Source of the DNA: Streptomyces niger | GTDB lineage: Bacteria; Actinomycetota; Actinomycetes; Streptomycetales; Streptomycetaceae | Direction: 5' to 3' | Assembly (NCBI RefSeq): GCF_000718305.1 | Contig: NZ_JOFQ01000014.1 | Span: forward strand, 62,001-126,000 | DNA: 64,000 nucleotides | Shown here: in pieces, positions 26,186 to 34,898 of the stretch | Position numbering within the stretch: position 1 is the stretch's first letter | Layout of the letters: every line of letters starts with the position of its first letter | The notes under the pieces: model-generated | The model's input: the letters and a program-made list of their open reading frames with translations, nothing else | The model's database searches: none | What the model was told of the DNA's origin: nothing | Position numbers and translations under genes: made by a program

Positions 26186-26827
26186 TCAGTGGCCTTCGAC
26201 GCCGTGCAGCGGGAAGCCCGCGATGCCCTTCCAGGCCAGCGAGGTCAGCAGCTGCACCGCCGTGTCGCGCGGCACCGTCCGCTCGCTGGAGAGCCAGTAC
26301 CGCGCGACGACCTGGGACACTCCGCCCAGGCCCACCGCGAGCAGCATGGACTCCTCCTTGGAGAGCCCGGTGTCCTCCGCGATCACGTCGCTGATCGCCT
26401 CGGCGCACTGCAGCGAGACCTTGTCCACGCGCTCGCGGACAGCCGTCTCGTTCGTCAGGTCGGACTCGAACACCAGCCGGAACGCGCCGCCCGGGTCCTC
26501 CACGTACGCGAAGTACGCGTCCATGGTCGCGGCGACCCGCTGCTTGTTGTCGGTGGTGGAGGCCAGGGCCGTCCGCACCGAGTGCAGCAGCGCCTCGCAG
26601 TGCTGGTCCAGCAGCGCGAGGTAGAGGTCGAGCTTGCCGGGGAAGTGCTGGTAGAGCACCGGCTTGCTGACGCCGGCCCGCTCGGCGATGTCGTCCATCG
26701 CCGCAGCGTGGTACCCCTGTGCCACGAAGACTTCCTGTGCAGCGCCCAGGAGCTGGTTGCGCCGCGCCCGGCGCGGCAGGCGCGTGCCCCGAGGGCGCGC
26801 GGCCTCTGTCTGCTCGATGGCGCTCAC
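26186..26827 (-). CDS. TetR family transcriptional regulator
   Basis: Protein of 213 residues. The N-terminal helix-turn-helix is evident (RNQLLGAAQEVFVAQGYHAA, then MDDIAERAGVSKPVLYQHFP), followed by a helical ligand-binding domain of usual length. The initiation codon is GTG 26827, with GGGAGG six bases upstream; ATG 26887 adds an unlikely segment. The ligand and regulon are unknown. A homologue (Rv3208) sits beside DUF3107 in M. tuberculosis. Confidence 0.9.
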   Translation of the reverse strand: MSAIEQTEAARPRGTRLPRRARRNQLLGAAQEVFVAQGYHAAAMDDIAERAGVSKPVLYQHFPGKLDLYLALLDQHCEALLHSVRTALASTTDNKQRVAATMDAYFAYVEDPGGAFRLVFESDLTNETAVRERVDKVSLQCAEAISDVIAEDTGLSKEESMLLAVGLGGVSQVVARYWLSSERTVPRDTAVQLLTSLAWKGIAGFPLHGVEGH

Positions 26828-26974
26828 GCCGCCTCCCAGTGTCGTTCCGTTCGAGATGCACACAGCCCGGTGCACCGCGCCCGCCATCGTACTTTTGGGT
26901 AACGAGGCTGTGCGCGGTCCGGACCGAGAATTTATCCGCCCGGGGTCTGCGGGAAGCCGACATACCGGCTCAGG

Positions 26975-27190
26975 TCACCGGTAATCGTCTTCGTCGAGCT
27001 CGACCGTCCGGGCCTGTTCCGCGCGGTCCGCCTCGTTCGCTGCGTCGGGATCGCCGCCGGTCAGCGCGTCGTCGTGGTGGGGAGCGAGCTCGGTCAGCTG
27101 CTCCTGGGCGTCCGCCTCCGGTGCTTCCACGTCCATTTCGGCCGCCTCGTCCTCGTCGAAGGTATCCGGATCTGTGGGGTCGACTGGCAT
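26975..27190 (-). CDS. Small acidic protein, 71 residues
   Basis: Very acidic (about a third Asp/Glu) and probably disordered: MPVDPTDPDTFDEDEAAEMD at the start and ARTVELDEDDYR at the end. A GGAAAGGGG ribosome site lies seven bases before ATG 27190. No family is recognised. It is divergent from the alpha/beta hydrolase gene and separated from it by a region with spaced GTGTG/CACAC elements. Confidence 0.7.
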   Translation of the reverse strand: MPVDPTDPDTFDEDEAAEMDVEAPEADAQEQLTELAPHHDDALTGGDPDAANEADRAEQARTVELDEDDYR

Positions 27191-27353
27191 GGTGGCTCCC
27201 CTTTCCTGGGCGAGCGTCCTTTACACGAGCCTATGAGAGGGCGATGCCCGGCGCGACGTGGTACGCGCCGCGAACGGGTGGCGCCCTCCCCGGGCCCGTC
27301 GTTCCAGAGGCGCGGTGCCCGTCCTGCGCGATGTCAAGCGTGACGCGAGAGAC

Positions 27354-27384
27354 GTGTGATGGCGAACACACCGGAAGGGGTGTG
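27354..27384. promoter_or_regulatory. Candidate operator with three evenly spaced half-sites
   Basis: GTGTG (27354), CACAC (27367) and GTGTG (27380) start exactly 13 bases apart and form two overlapping inverted repeats. They lie just upstream of the TAACAT -10 element of the hydrolase gene, where a repressor would act. The TetR regulator at 26186-26827 is the nearest candidate binder, by inference. Confidence 0.4.
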
Positions 27385-27405
27385 ATCGTCTCGTAACATC
27401 GACGC

Positions 27406-28482
27406 ATGTCTTCCACGGAGCCGCCGGACACCCGAACCGCGCTCCCGGTGCCGCCCGGGGGGCCGGGCCCGTATGTGGGCGCCGAGGAGACGCTGCGCAG
27501 CGTGAGCCTGCGGGGCGTGACGCTCAGTGTGCGCGCGCCTGCCAGGGTGCGCGAGGGGCTGCCGCCCGCCCTGTACGTCCACGGCCTCGGCGGCTCGTCG
27601 CAGAACTGGTCGGCCCTGATGTCGCTGCTCGCCGACCGGGTGGACGGCGAAGCGCTGGACCTCCCCGGCTTCGGCGACTCCCCGCCCCCGGACGACGGCA
27701 ACTACTCCATCAGCGGCCAGGCCCGCACGGTCATCCGGTACCTGGAGCACCGCGGCCGCGGCCCCGTGCACCTCATCGGCAACTCCATGGGCGGCGCGGT
27801 CGCCACCCGGGTCGCGGCGGTCCGCCCGGACCTCGTACGGACCCTGACGCTGGTCTCGCCCGCCCTCCCCGAACTGCGGCCGCAGCTCAGCGCGCTGCCC
27901 ACGGGGCTGCTGGCGCTCCCCGGCGTGACCGGCCTCTTCAGCCGCCTCACCCGGGACTGGACGGCCGAGCGCCGCACCCGTGAGGTGCTGGCCCTCTGCT
28001 ACGGGGATCCCGGGAAGGCCACGCCCGAAGAGGTGGCGGCGGCGGTCGAGGAGACCGCACGCCGGCTGGAACTCCCGTACTTCTGGGAGGTGATGGAGCG
28101 CGCCTCACGCGGCATCGTCAGCGCCTACACGATCGGCGGCCAGCACAACCTGTGGCGGCAGGCGGAACGCGTCCTCGCGCCCACCCTGCTCATCTACGGC
28201 GGGCGGGACCGGCTGGTCTCCTTCAGGATGGCCCGCAGGGCCGCCGCGGCCTTCCGGGGCTCCCGTCTGCTCACGATCCCCGAGGCGGGCCACGTCGCGA
28301 TGATGGAGTACCCGCCGACCGTGGCCCGCGCGGTCCGCGAGCTGCTCGACGACACCGATCACGCGGCCTCCGAGAGCCCGGAGGGTCGCACGACGCCGGA
28401 CACCCGCGGCGGCGCCGCCCCTCCGGAGGGCGGCGCGGACGGCGCGACGGGAGACACCACCGCCGATGCGAACAGGAGCTGA
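27406..28482 (+). CDS. Alpha/beta-fold hydrolase
   Basis: Protein of 358 residues. The oxyanion motif is YVHGLGGSSQNW, the nucleophile elbow LIGNSMGGAV (GxSxG), the acid in IYGGRDRLVS and the base in PEAGHVAMMEYP. The last 45 residues are a low-complexity acidic/Thr tail. TAACAT (27394-27399) ends six bases before ATG 27406 and there is no Shine-Dalgarno, so the mRNA is probably leaderless. The DUF3152 gene starts eight bases after the stop, so the two are likely cotranscribed. Confidence 0.87.
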   Translation: MSSTEPPDTRTALPVPPGGPGPYVGAEETLRSVSLRGVTLSVRAPARVREGLPPALYVHGLGGSSQNWSALMSLLADRVDGEALDLPGFGDSPPPDDGNYSISGQARTVIRYLEHRGRGPVHLIGNSMGGAVATRVAAVRPDLVRTLTLVSPALPELRPQLSALPTGLLALPGVTGLFSRLTRDWTAERRTREVLALCYGDPGKATPEEVAAAVEETARRLELPYFWEVMERASRGIVSAYTIGGQHNLWRQAERVLAPTLLIYGGRDRLVSFRMARRAAAAFRGSRLLTIPEAGHVAMMEYPPTVARAVRELLDDTDHAASESPEGRTTPDTRGGAAPPEGGADGATGDTTADANRS

Positions 28483-28490
28483 CGGGCCGA

Positions 28491-29957
28491 GTGGGACGCC
28501 ATAGCCGCCGAATTCCGGACGGGCCCGCCGACACCACGGAGACCGCCGCCGCGGACGGCCGGGCCGCGGCCGGACCGCCGCCCTGGACGGCCGCGGACGC
28601 CCAGGGCGGCGCCCCGGGCCCCCGACCCGACGCGGACCCCGGCAGGGGCCGCCGGCGGCGGCGCGGAGAGGAGGGGCTCGCGGAGGCCCCTCCGGTACGT
28701 GGCGGTCATCCGGCCCACCATGAGGACACCGTCGCCCCGCGCCCCCCGCAGGCCCCGCTCGCCCCGGGGCCTCCGTTGGTGCCGCACCAGCGCGGTACGG
28801 GCGGCGGGCGCCCCGGCGTGCTCGGCACGCCGGTCGATCCGGGTGGCCGCCGGCCGGGTCCGCGCCAGGAGTACCTGGACGCCTTCGCCGACGACGACCT
28901 CTTCGCGGCGGGTGCGTCGGGCGCCGCCCCCGATGGCCCGCCCGCACCGCGTCCCCCGAAGGGGGCGCAGCCTCCGGTGGGGGGCCCGCCCGCCGCGCCC
29001 GCGCCGCCTCCGGGGGCAGCGCCGGGTTCACGGAGGGCGCCGGGCTCGCCTCTCGGGCCCTCCGCGCCCTCCTCTCCCGAGGGTGACGAGGGACTCGCCG
29101 CATACGAAGCGGAGTTCGCGGACGAAGAGCCGCCCGAGGACGCTCCCGCCCGGCGGCGCGGCGCCAAGGGGCGCACCTTCACCGGAGTGGCCGCCGCCGC
29201 GGTGACCACCGTGCTCGCGGTGGTGGTCGCGGGCCAGGTCGCCGATGCCCGCAAGAACGGCGCCGAAGAAGGAGCGCCGGCGAGCGGCGGGAACGCCGCC
29301 CCGCAAGCGGACGCCGGCACCGCGGGCCCGCACGCCGGGCACACCGCCGCGCCCGCCACGTACGCCGCCAAGATGTCCAGGCTCTACCCGCTCGCGGCCG
29401 ACCTGAAGGGGCCGGGGACCTTCCGGCCGGCCGGCGGCGCCGCCGCGGCGCCGGGGCGCGGCCACGTGGTGCGCTACCGCGTCGACGTGGAGGACGGGCT
29501 CGGGTTGGACGGTGACCTGTTCGCCGAGGCGGTGCACAAGACGCTGAACGACGCGCGCAGTTGGGCGCACGGAGGGCAGCGGACGTTCGAGCGCGTCGCC
29601 TCGGGCAAGGCGGACTTCGTGATCACTCTGGCGAGCCCGGGCACGACGGACGAGTGGTGCGCCAAGTCCGGCCTGGACACCAGCCAGGAGCGCGTCTCCT
29701 GTGACTCCGCCGCGACCGAGCGCGTGATGATCAACGCATACCGGTGGGCGCGCGGCGCCAAGACGTACGGCCCCGACAAGATGTACGCGTACCGGCAGAT
29801 GCTGATCAACCACGAGGTGGGGCACCGGCTGGGCCACGACCACGAGGGCTGTCACCACCAGGGAGCGCTCGCGCCCGTGATGATGCAGCAGACCAAGTTC
29901 CTGAGCACGGACGGCGTCACCTGCCGCCCGAACGCCTGGCCTTTCCCGACCGGCTGA
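28491..29957 (+). CDS. DUF3152 membrane-anchored putative zinc metalloprotease
   Basis: Protein of 488 residues. About 220 N-terminal residues are Pro/Gly/Ala-rich and disordered, followed by a membrane helix (TFTGVAAAAVTTVLAVVVAG) and an outer domain of about 230 residues. That domain contains HEVGHRLGHDH (H441, H445, H451), which fits the metzincin consensus HExxHxxGxxH, and a conserved downstream Met in ALAPVMMQQTK that could be the Met-turn. Cysteines in DEWCAK, RVSCDS, HEGCHH and VTCRPN could form disulfides. GTG 28491 has AGGAG 12 nt upstream. Rv3207c is the mycobacterial counterpart. The protease activity is inferred from the motif only. Confidence 0.85.
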   Translation: MGRHSRRIPDGPADTTETAAADGRAAAGPPPWTAADAQGGAPGPRPDADPGRGRRRRRGEEGLAEAPPVRGGHPAHHEDTVAPRPPQAPLAPGPPLVPHQRGTGGGRPGVLGTPVDPGGRRPGPRQEYLDAFADDDLFAAGASGAAPDGPPAPRPPKGAQPPVGGPPAAPAPPPGAAPGSRRAPGSPLGPSAPSSPEGDEGLAAYEAEFADEEPPEDAPARRRGAKGRTFTGVAAAAVTTVLAVVVAGQVADARKNGAEEGAPASGGNAAPQADAGTAGPHAGHTAAPATYAAKMSRLYPLAADLKGPGTFRPAGGAAAAPGRGHVVRYRVDVEDGLGLDGDLFAEAVHKTLNDARSWAHGGQRTFERVASGKADFVITLASPGTTDEWCAKSGLDTSQERVSCDSAATERVMINAYRWARGAKTYGPDKMYAYRQMLINHEVGHRLGHDHEGCHHQGALAPVMMQQTKFLSTDGVTCRPNAWPFPTG

Positions 29958-30201
29958 CGCGCGGCACGTCCGCGACGCCGGGCCGTCGCCCGGGTGGTCG
30001 ACACTCCCTGTAGCGCGGTGTGCACGTAGCGCATCCGAACGTCGCATTCGGCGGAAAGTTACGCCCCTTCACCCCTTTTGGTGGCGCGATGGACAACCGT
30101 CCGTCGCGCCACCGGTGCTTCTGCGTAGCGTCGGGGCGCAGGCGGTGCCGAATCCGGCCACCGTCCGGAAGGTCGCCGATCCGAGGAACGGGGGTGCACT
30201 T
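29958..30201. other. Intergenic region before the polysaccharide cassette
   Basis: This 244-base gap holds no supported gene. It contains a relatively A/T-rich stretch at 30035-30085 (TCGGCGGAAAGTTACGCC and CCTTTTGGTGG), a plausible promoter for the glycosyltransferase gene and the cassette behind it. Confidence 0.4.
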
Positions 30202-32067
30202 GTGCGCATAGGTCTGCTCACCGAGAGTGGCGACGCGTATGCGTGTGGTGAGACGCGTGCCTGGTGCGACCGGCTCGTGCGCGGGCTCACCGGTCACGAC
30301 TTCGAGGTGTACGCGCTCGACCGGGGTACCGCGCCGCAGTCCGGCCCGCAGGGGCTGCCGGAGCGGGGCCACCCGGCGCGTACGGCCCCGCTGTGGGGCG
30401 AGTTGCCCGACGCGTACCGCTGGTGGCCGGCCGGCGCCCGGGTCCGCGCGGGACGCCGCGTGCGCAGGCGCTTCGCCCGGCACTTCGCGGACCTCACGGC
30501 GGCGTTCTGCGGCGCGCCCGTCGAGCCGCCGGACAGGCCGGCGAAGGCTGCGAAGGCGGTGGAGGTCCGCGGCGGAGCTGCCGTGAGCGGCGGCGCCGGG
30601 CCGCAGGCGGACCGTTTCGCCGCCGGTCTGTACGGCCTCGCCGATCTTGCCCGCGGCGACGGCCACCTCCCCGAACTGCTCCGCTCCGAGACGGCCGTTC
30701 GCGCCCTCGAAGCGGCCTGTCGAGCCCCCGGCGCCCCGGCCGCCGCGCGCGCCGCCCAGGTGAGCGACCTGCTGGCCGTCACCGAGGCGCTGGAGGTCGC
30801 GCTGCGCCCGCTGTCGCTGGACTGGTACGGCGACGGGGAGGGCGGGCGGCACGAGGACACCCAGGATGGGGGGCAAGAGGACCGAGGGCTCGGCGGGGTC
30901 GACCTCTGCCACGTCACGAGCGGCGGCCCGGCGGCGCTCGCCGGACTGCTGGCCAAACGCTTCTGCAACACTCCGCTCCTGGTCACGGAGTACGGCGTAC
31001 GGCTGCGCGAGCACTACCTCGCACGCGGCGCCGCGCCGCTCAGCACGCCCGTGCACGCCCTGCTGGCCGCCTTCGAGGCCGCGCTGGCCACGGAGACGTA
31101 CCGCGCCGCCGATCTGATCACCCCCGGCAACACCCGCATCCGCCGCTGGCAGGAGCGGTGCGGCGCGCCCCGCGACCGGCTCCGCACGGTCTACCCGGGC
31201 ATGGACGCCGGGCCGTTCGCCGCCGTCCCGGACGCCGCCGCCGACGGCTCCAAGGCCCTGGTGTGGGTCGGGACCGTCGAACCCGAGAAGGACCTCATCG
31301 GGCTGCTGCACGCCTTCGCCCGCGTCCGTGCGGCCGAACCGGAGGCGACCCTGCGCATCATCGGCTCCCCCGCCGAGGGACCGGAGCCGGCCGCCTACCT
31401 CGCGCACTGCCGAGCGCTGGCCGCGCAGCTCTTCCCGGACGAGGCCGCCGACGCGGTCACGGTCGGCGAGAGCCCGGTGTCGTTCGAGGAGATCGGCGAT
31501 CCCGGCCTGCCGCACCAGGCCGACGCCTACGAAGCGGGCGCGGTGTCGGTGCTCTCCAGCGTCGTCGGCGGCTTCCCGAGGACGCTGGTGGAGGCGATGT
31601 TCTGCGGCCGGGCCACGGTGTCCACGGACGTGGGCGCGGTCTGCGAAGCCATCGGCGGCACGGGCCTGGTCGTACCGCCGCGCAACCCCCGGGCGCTGGC
31701 CGAGGCCTGCGTCGCGCTGCTGGGCGACCCGGCGCGGCGAGCCCGGCTGGGCGCGGCGGCGCGCGCCCGCGCACTCGAACTGTTCACCGTCGAGCAGAAC
31801 ATCACGGCATTTCGTGGCATCTACCTGGAGCTGATGGCGCACACCCCGCTGCTCCCTGCCGAGCGGGACGTGGACGGCGCGCCGCGCCTCTTCGCGCGCA
31901 CCGCCGAAACACAGCTGCCCGGCCCGTGGTCCGCCGCCGGCCAGGCATCCGGGCCGCAGGACCGCGGCCACACCCCCAGCTGGGCCCGACCGCCCGCGGG
32001 ACCGGACCCTGCCGGCCCGCGGGTGCCGGCCGGCGTGGCCCGGACGAGAGGAGGAGGCGACGCATGA
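30202..32067 (+). CDS. PelF-like glycosyltransferase (DUF3492 plus GT4)
   Basis: Protein of 621 residues. It begins VRIGLLTESGDAYACGETRA, which matches the DUF3492 start of PelF proteins (LLTEGxYPyxxGGVSxW type). The middle has the PelF-style acceptor segment VDLCHVTSGGPAALAGLLAK followed by PLLVTEYGVRLREHYL. The GT4 donor domain shows VWVGTVEPEKDLIGLLHAF, LRIIGSP and the nucleotide-sugar site VGGFPRTLVEAMFCGRATVS. The C-terminal 70 residues are disordered. It probably polymerises a hexosamine-containing polysaccharide at the membrane. The start is GTG 30202. The stop overlaps the next start (ATGA). Confidence 0.85.
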   Translation: MRIGLLTESGDAYACGETRAWCDRLVRGLTGHDFEVYALDRGTAPQSGPQGLPERGHPARTAPLWGELPDAYRWWPAGARVRAGRRVRRRFARHFADLTAAFCGAPVEPPDRPAKAAKAVEVRGGAAVSGGAGPQADRFAAGLYGLADLARGDGHLPELLRSETAVRALEAACRAPGAPAAARAAQVSDLLAVTEALEVALRPLSLDWYGDGEGGRHEDTQDGGQEDRGLGGVDLCHVTSGGPAALAGLLAKRFCNTPLLVTEYGVRLREHYLARGAAPLSTPVHALLAAFEAALATETYRAADLITPGNTRIRRWQERCGAPRDRLRTVYPGMDAGPFAAVPDAAADGSKALVWVGTVEPEKDLIGLLHAFARVRAAEPEATLRIIGSPAEGPEPAAYLAHCRALAAQLFPDEAADAVTVGESPVSFEEIGDPGLPHQADAYEAGAVSVLSSVVGGFPRTLVEAMFCGRATVSTDVGAVCEAIGGTGLVVPPRNPRALAEACVALLGDPARRARLGAAARARALELFTVEQNITAFRGIYLELMAHTPLLPAERDVDGAPRLFARTAETQLPGPWSAAGQASGPQDRGHTPSWARPPAGPDPAGPRVPAGVARTRGGGDA

Positions 32068-33683
32068 CCGCACACCGGACCCGGGCAGCGCACCGGCCCG
32101 ACCTGCCCACGACCCCGCGCAGCCCCGGAGGCTGGGACACCCGCTCCAGCGAGCTGCTCGCCGGGATCGCGGGGACCGCCGCCGTGGGCGATGAAGCGGC
32201 GGCCTACCGCTCCACCGTCGACGGGAGGGCAGCCGAAAGCGCCGCCGCCTCAGCAGGCGACGCGACCGTCGCCCCACGGGAAGCAGGTCTCGGACGTACC
32301 CCTGAGGCGACGCGGATCGCCGCCCACGAAGAGGACCCCCAGGTCGCTCAGGCCGCTGCCCGGGGCCCCGCCCCCGAAGACGGCGCCGCCCCCGAAGAGG
32401 GCTCCGCTCGGAAGGTGCCGCCCCGTAGGGGGCCGGCCGACCCCGTACGGGAGCTGATGCACCGCCACCGTGAGCTGTGCGCACGCGCCGTGGACCCGCT
32501 GGAGATCGCCGCGGGGCTGGAGGCGCACGGCGTGACCGACCGGACGGCCGCCCGCTTCCGGCACCGCGACGTCTTCTCGCTCGCCGAGGAGCTCTACGCC
32601 CGTGTGCCGCGCGCCGACGCCCTCGACGCCGCGCACCCCGCGGACCCGGCACCGCTGCCCTCCCGCCGGGTCCGTGCCGTCCTGCAGGCGCTGCCCGGCG
32701 CGCTGGCCGCGGCCACCGTCGTCGCGGTCGCCTCGGTCCAGGGCCCGGCGCCCGCCTCGTACGTCCGCCCTGCGCTGGCCGTCGTCGGCGCGGCGTGCGT
32801 CTTCCTGGCGCTGCGGCTGTGCCTGCGGGGCGGGCCGCTGGGCGGCGCGCACCGTACCGGCCGGGTGGCCGCCCTGTGGACCTGCTGGCTCGCCGGTCAC
32901 GTGCTCTTCGGGGACCGGCTGTTCCACCTGCTGCAGTCCGGCGGCCCCGACGTGCCTACGGGCGGCTGGTCGGCCGCCTTCGAAGCGCTGTTCACCACGG
33001 CCCCGGAGGCCGTCGGCCGGCCGCTCCACCTGCCCGGCCTGACGCCGGGCGGTACGGCGACCGCGGTCGCGCTGTGCTGTGCGGTGGTGCCCGCCGCCTG
33101 GTGCGCGCGCCGGTTCGCGGTCCACGGGCGGCGCCGGCTCGCGGCCAGCCGCGGTCTCGGCGAGTTCGCGGCCCGGATGCGGCCCCTGTTGATCGGCACC
33201 GTGCTGCTCTTCCTGGCCGCGGTCACCGCGCTGCTGGCCGCCGCCACCCTCCTGCCCGGCACGTTCGGGGCCGGCCCCGGCCGGCTGTCGCTCCCCGCGC
33301 TCGCCTCCTTCACTGCCGCCCTGGCCCTCTCCGTGCTGCTCTTCCTCGCCCGCCTCCTGGCCGTTCACGGCTTCCCGGCAGCCGCGGGCACCGGGCTCGC
33401 CGCGGCCGGCGCGCTGGAGGCCGTGGCCCTCGCGACGCTGCCCGCCGGGCGGCTCCCGGGGCTGGAGGCGGTGGCCCGCCCCGTGGAGGCGGCGGCCGGA
33501 CTGCTGGGCCCCGCCGTCGTGCCGGCCGTCGCCTGCGCCGCCGCCGCGGTCGGCCTGTTCGCCTACGGACTGCGGGCTCTGACCGGCGCGTCGGCGCACT
33601 CCCCGGAGCCCGGCACCGGCGCGCTCCGCACCGGCCCCGCCGGCACCCCGCCGCCCGGCCCGTCCGCGGCGACCGCCCCCTGA
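32064..33683 (+). CDS. Integral membrane protein, 8 predicted helices, partner of the glycosyltransferase
   Basis: Protein of 539 residues. The first 210 are soluble and partly disordered, with a small helical domain (RELMHRHRELCARAVDPLEI) near 135-190. Eight hydrophobic segments follow, from VLQALPGALAAATVVAVA to VPAVACAAAAVGLFAYGL. ATG 32064 overlaps the glycosyltransferase stop and GAGGAGG lies 6 nt upstream, so the two are coupled. It could serve as export channel or assembly partner, a role filled in Pel systems by PelG/PelE, but no sequence resemblance to those is apparent by eye. Confidence 0.82.
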   Translation: MTAHRTRAAHRPDLPTTPRSPGGWDTRSSELLAGIAGTAAVGDEAAAYRSTVDGRAAESAAASAGDATVAPREAGLGRTPEATRIAAHEEDPQVAQAAARGPAPEDGAAPEEGSARKVPPRRGPADPVRELMHRHRELCARAVDPLEIAAGLEAHGVTDRTAARFRHRDVFSLAEELYARVPRADALDAAHPADPAPLPSRRVRAVLQALPGALAAATVVAVASVQGPAPASYVRPALAVVGAACVFLALRLCLRGGPLGGAHRTGRVAALWTCWLAGHVLFGDRLFHLLQSGGPDVPTGGWSAAFEALFTTAPEAVGRPLHLPGLTPGGTATAVALCCAVVPAAWCARRFAVHGRRRLAASRGLGEFAARMRPLLIGTVLLFLAAVTALLAAATLLPGTFGAGPGRLSLPALASFTAALALSVLLFLARLLAVHGFPAAAGTGLAAAGALEAVALATLPAGRLPGLEAVARPVEAAAGLLGPAVVPAVACAAAAVGLFAYGLRALTGASAHSPEPGTGALRTGPAGTPPPGPSAATAP

Positions 33684-33783
33684 CCCGCGCGGCCGCGCAG
33701 CCACGCAGTCGCCGGCCGCGCACCGCCGCCCCGCTCCGTACTCCTTCGACCCCTTCACGACCCCCTCTGAGGAGCCCTCGCAC

Positions 33784-33924
33784 ATGACCGTCCATCACGC
33801 CGTACGAGAATTGCTCGTAGGTGAACCGGCCGTACGGAAGCCGGCCGCCGCCCCGGCCCTGCGGGAGCGGGCCGCTGCCCGCCAGGCCGTTCCGGCCGTC
33901 CGAGCACCGGGGGGCGCGCGATGA
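33784..33924 (+). CDS. Small ORF, 46 residues, coupled to the epimerase gene
   Basis: ATG 33784 is preceded by TGAGGAG at 9 nt, and the frame ends in the ATGA that starts the next gene. The product begins MTVHHAVRELLVGEPAVRKP and is basic and Ala/Pro-rich afterwards. The first 12 residues look like a helix. It could be a genuine small protein or a leader whose translation delivers ribosomes to the epimerase start, which has no good ribosome site of its own. No family is recognised. Confidence 0.6.
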   Translation: MTVHHAVRELLVGEPAVRKPAAAPALRERAAARQAVPAVRAPGGAR

Positions 33925-34898
33925 GGGTTCTGCTCGTCGGTGCCAATGGGTACCTCGGCCGGCACGTAGCCGACCGGCTGCTCGCCGATCCGGCCGTCCA
34001 GCTCACCGCGCTCGGCCGTGGCGACGACGCCGACGTCCGCTTCGACCTGGCCTCGGGCAGTCCCGGCGCGCTCACCCGCTTCCTCGATGCGGTGCACCCC
34101 GGCGTCGTGATCAACTGCGCCGGCGCGACGCGCGGCGGCGCCCGCGACCTGACCCGGCACAACACCGTCGCGGTCGCCACGATCTGCGAGTCCCTGAGGC
34201 GCAGCGGTTGCGGCGCCCGACTGGTGCACCTCGGCTGCGCCTCCGAATACGGGCCCTCGCAGCCGGGGTCGTCCACCGCCGAGGACGCGGTGCCGCGCCC
34301 CGGAGGCCCGTACGGCGTGAGCAAGCTCGCCGCGACCGAACTGGTGCTGGGCTCCGGCCTGGACGCGGTCGTGCTGCGGGTCTTCTCGCCGGTCGGCCCC
34401 GGTACGCCGGCCGGATCCCCGCTGGGCCGGCTCGCCGAGGCGATGCGCCGCGCCATCCAGTCCGGCGAGGGCGAACTGAAGCTCGGCGGGCTCGGTGTGC
34501 AGCGCGACTTCGTGGATGTACGCGACGTGGCACGCGCCGTGCACGCCGCCTCGCTCTCCGCTGCCCAGGGAGTGGTGAACATCGGCACGGGCAAAGCCGT
34601 ACGACTGCGTGAGGCCGCCGCCGTGCTCGCCAGGGTCGCCGGGTTCGGCGGCGCGCTGCACGAACTGGACACCCCGCCCGGGTTCGCGCCGGGCGGCCAC
34701 GCCCCCGCGCGGGTCGCGATCCCGGGCCAGAGCGGTGAGCACTCCGGCGGTCTGCCCGCCGCTCCGTATCCGGACGGCTGCGGCAGCTGGCAGCAGGCCG
34801 ACGTCCGCACCGCCCGCGACCGGCTCGGCTGGCGCCCGCGCATCGGGCTGGAGGAATCGCTCGCGGACATCTGGATGGAGGCCGCATGTCGCATCTGA
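33921..34898 (+). CDS. NAD-dependent epimerase/dehydratase (extended SDR)
   Basis: Protein of 325 residues. The Rossmann motif GANGYLGRH is at residues 8-16; the catalytic YxxxK is in GGPYGVSKLAATE; the typical LRVFSPVGPG and VQRDFVDVRDVARAV segments follow. Members of this family usually epimerise or dehydrate nucleotide sugars. Next to a PelF-like transferase a UDP-HexNAc epimerase role is the natural guess. ATG 33921 overlaps the 46-residue ORF stop, and the end overlaps the next gene by 13 bases. Confidence 0.88.
   Translation: MRVLLVGANGYLGRHVADRLLADPAVQLTALGRGDDADVRFDLASGSPGALTRFLDAVHPGVVINCAGATRGGARDLTRHNTVAVATICESLRRSGCGARLVHLGCASEYGPSQPGSSTAEDAVPRPGGPYGVSKLAATELVLGSGLDAVVLRVFSPVGPGTPAGSPLGRLAEAMRRAIQSGEGELKLGGLGVQRDFVDVRDVARAVHAASLSAAQGVVNIGTGKAVRLREAAAVLARVAGFGGALHELDTPPGFAPGGHAPARVAIPGQSGEHSGGLPAAPYPDGCGSWQQADVRTARDRLGWRPRIGLEESLADIWMEAACRI

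Noticed and set aside
32250..33785. 511-codon minus-strand frame opposite the 8-helix membrane protein gene
   Set aside because: It lacks a domain or ribosome site, and the plus strand has coupled starts and clear membrane helices.
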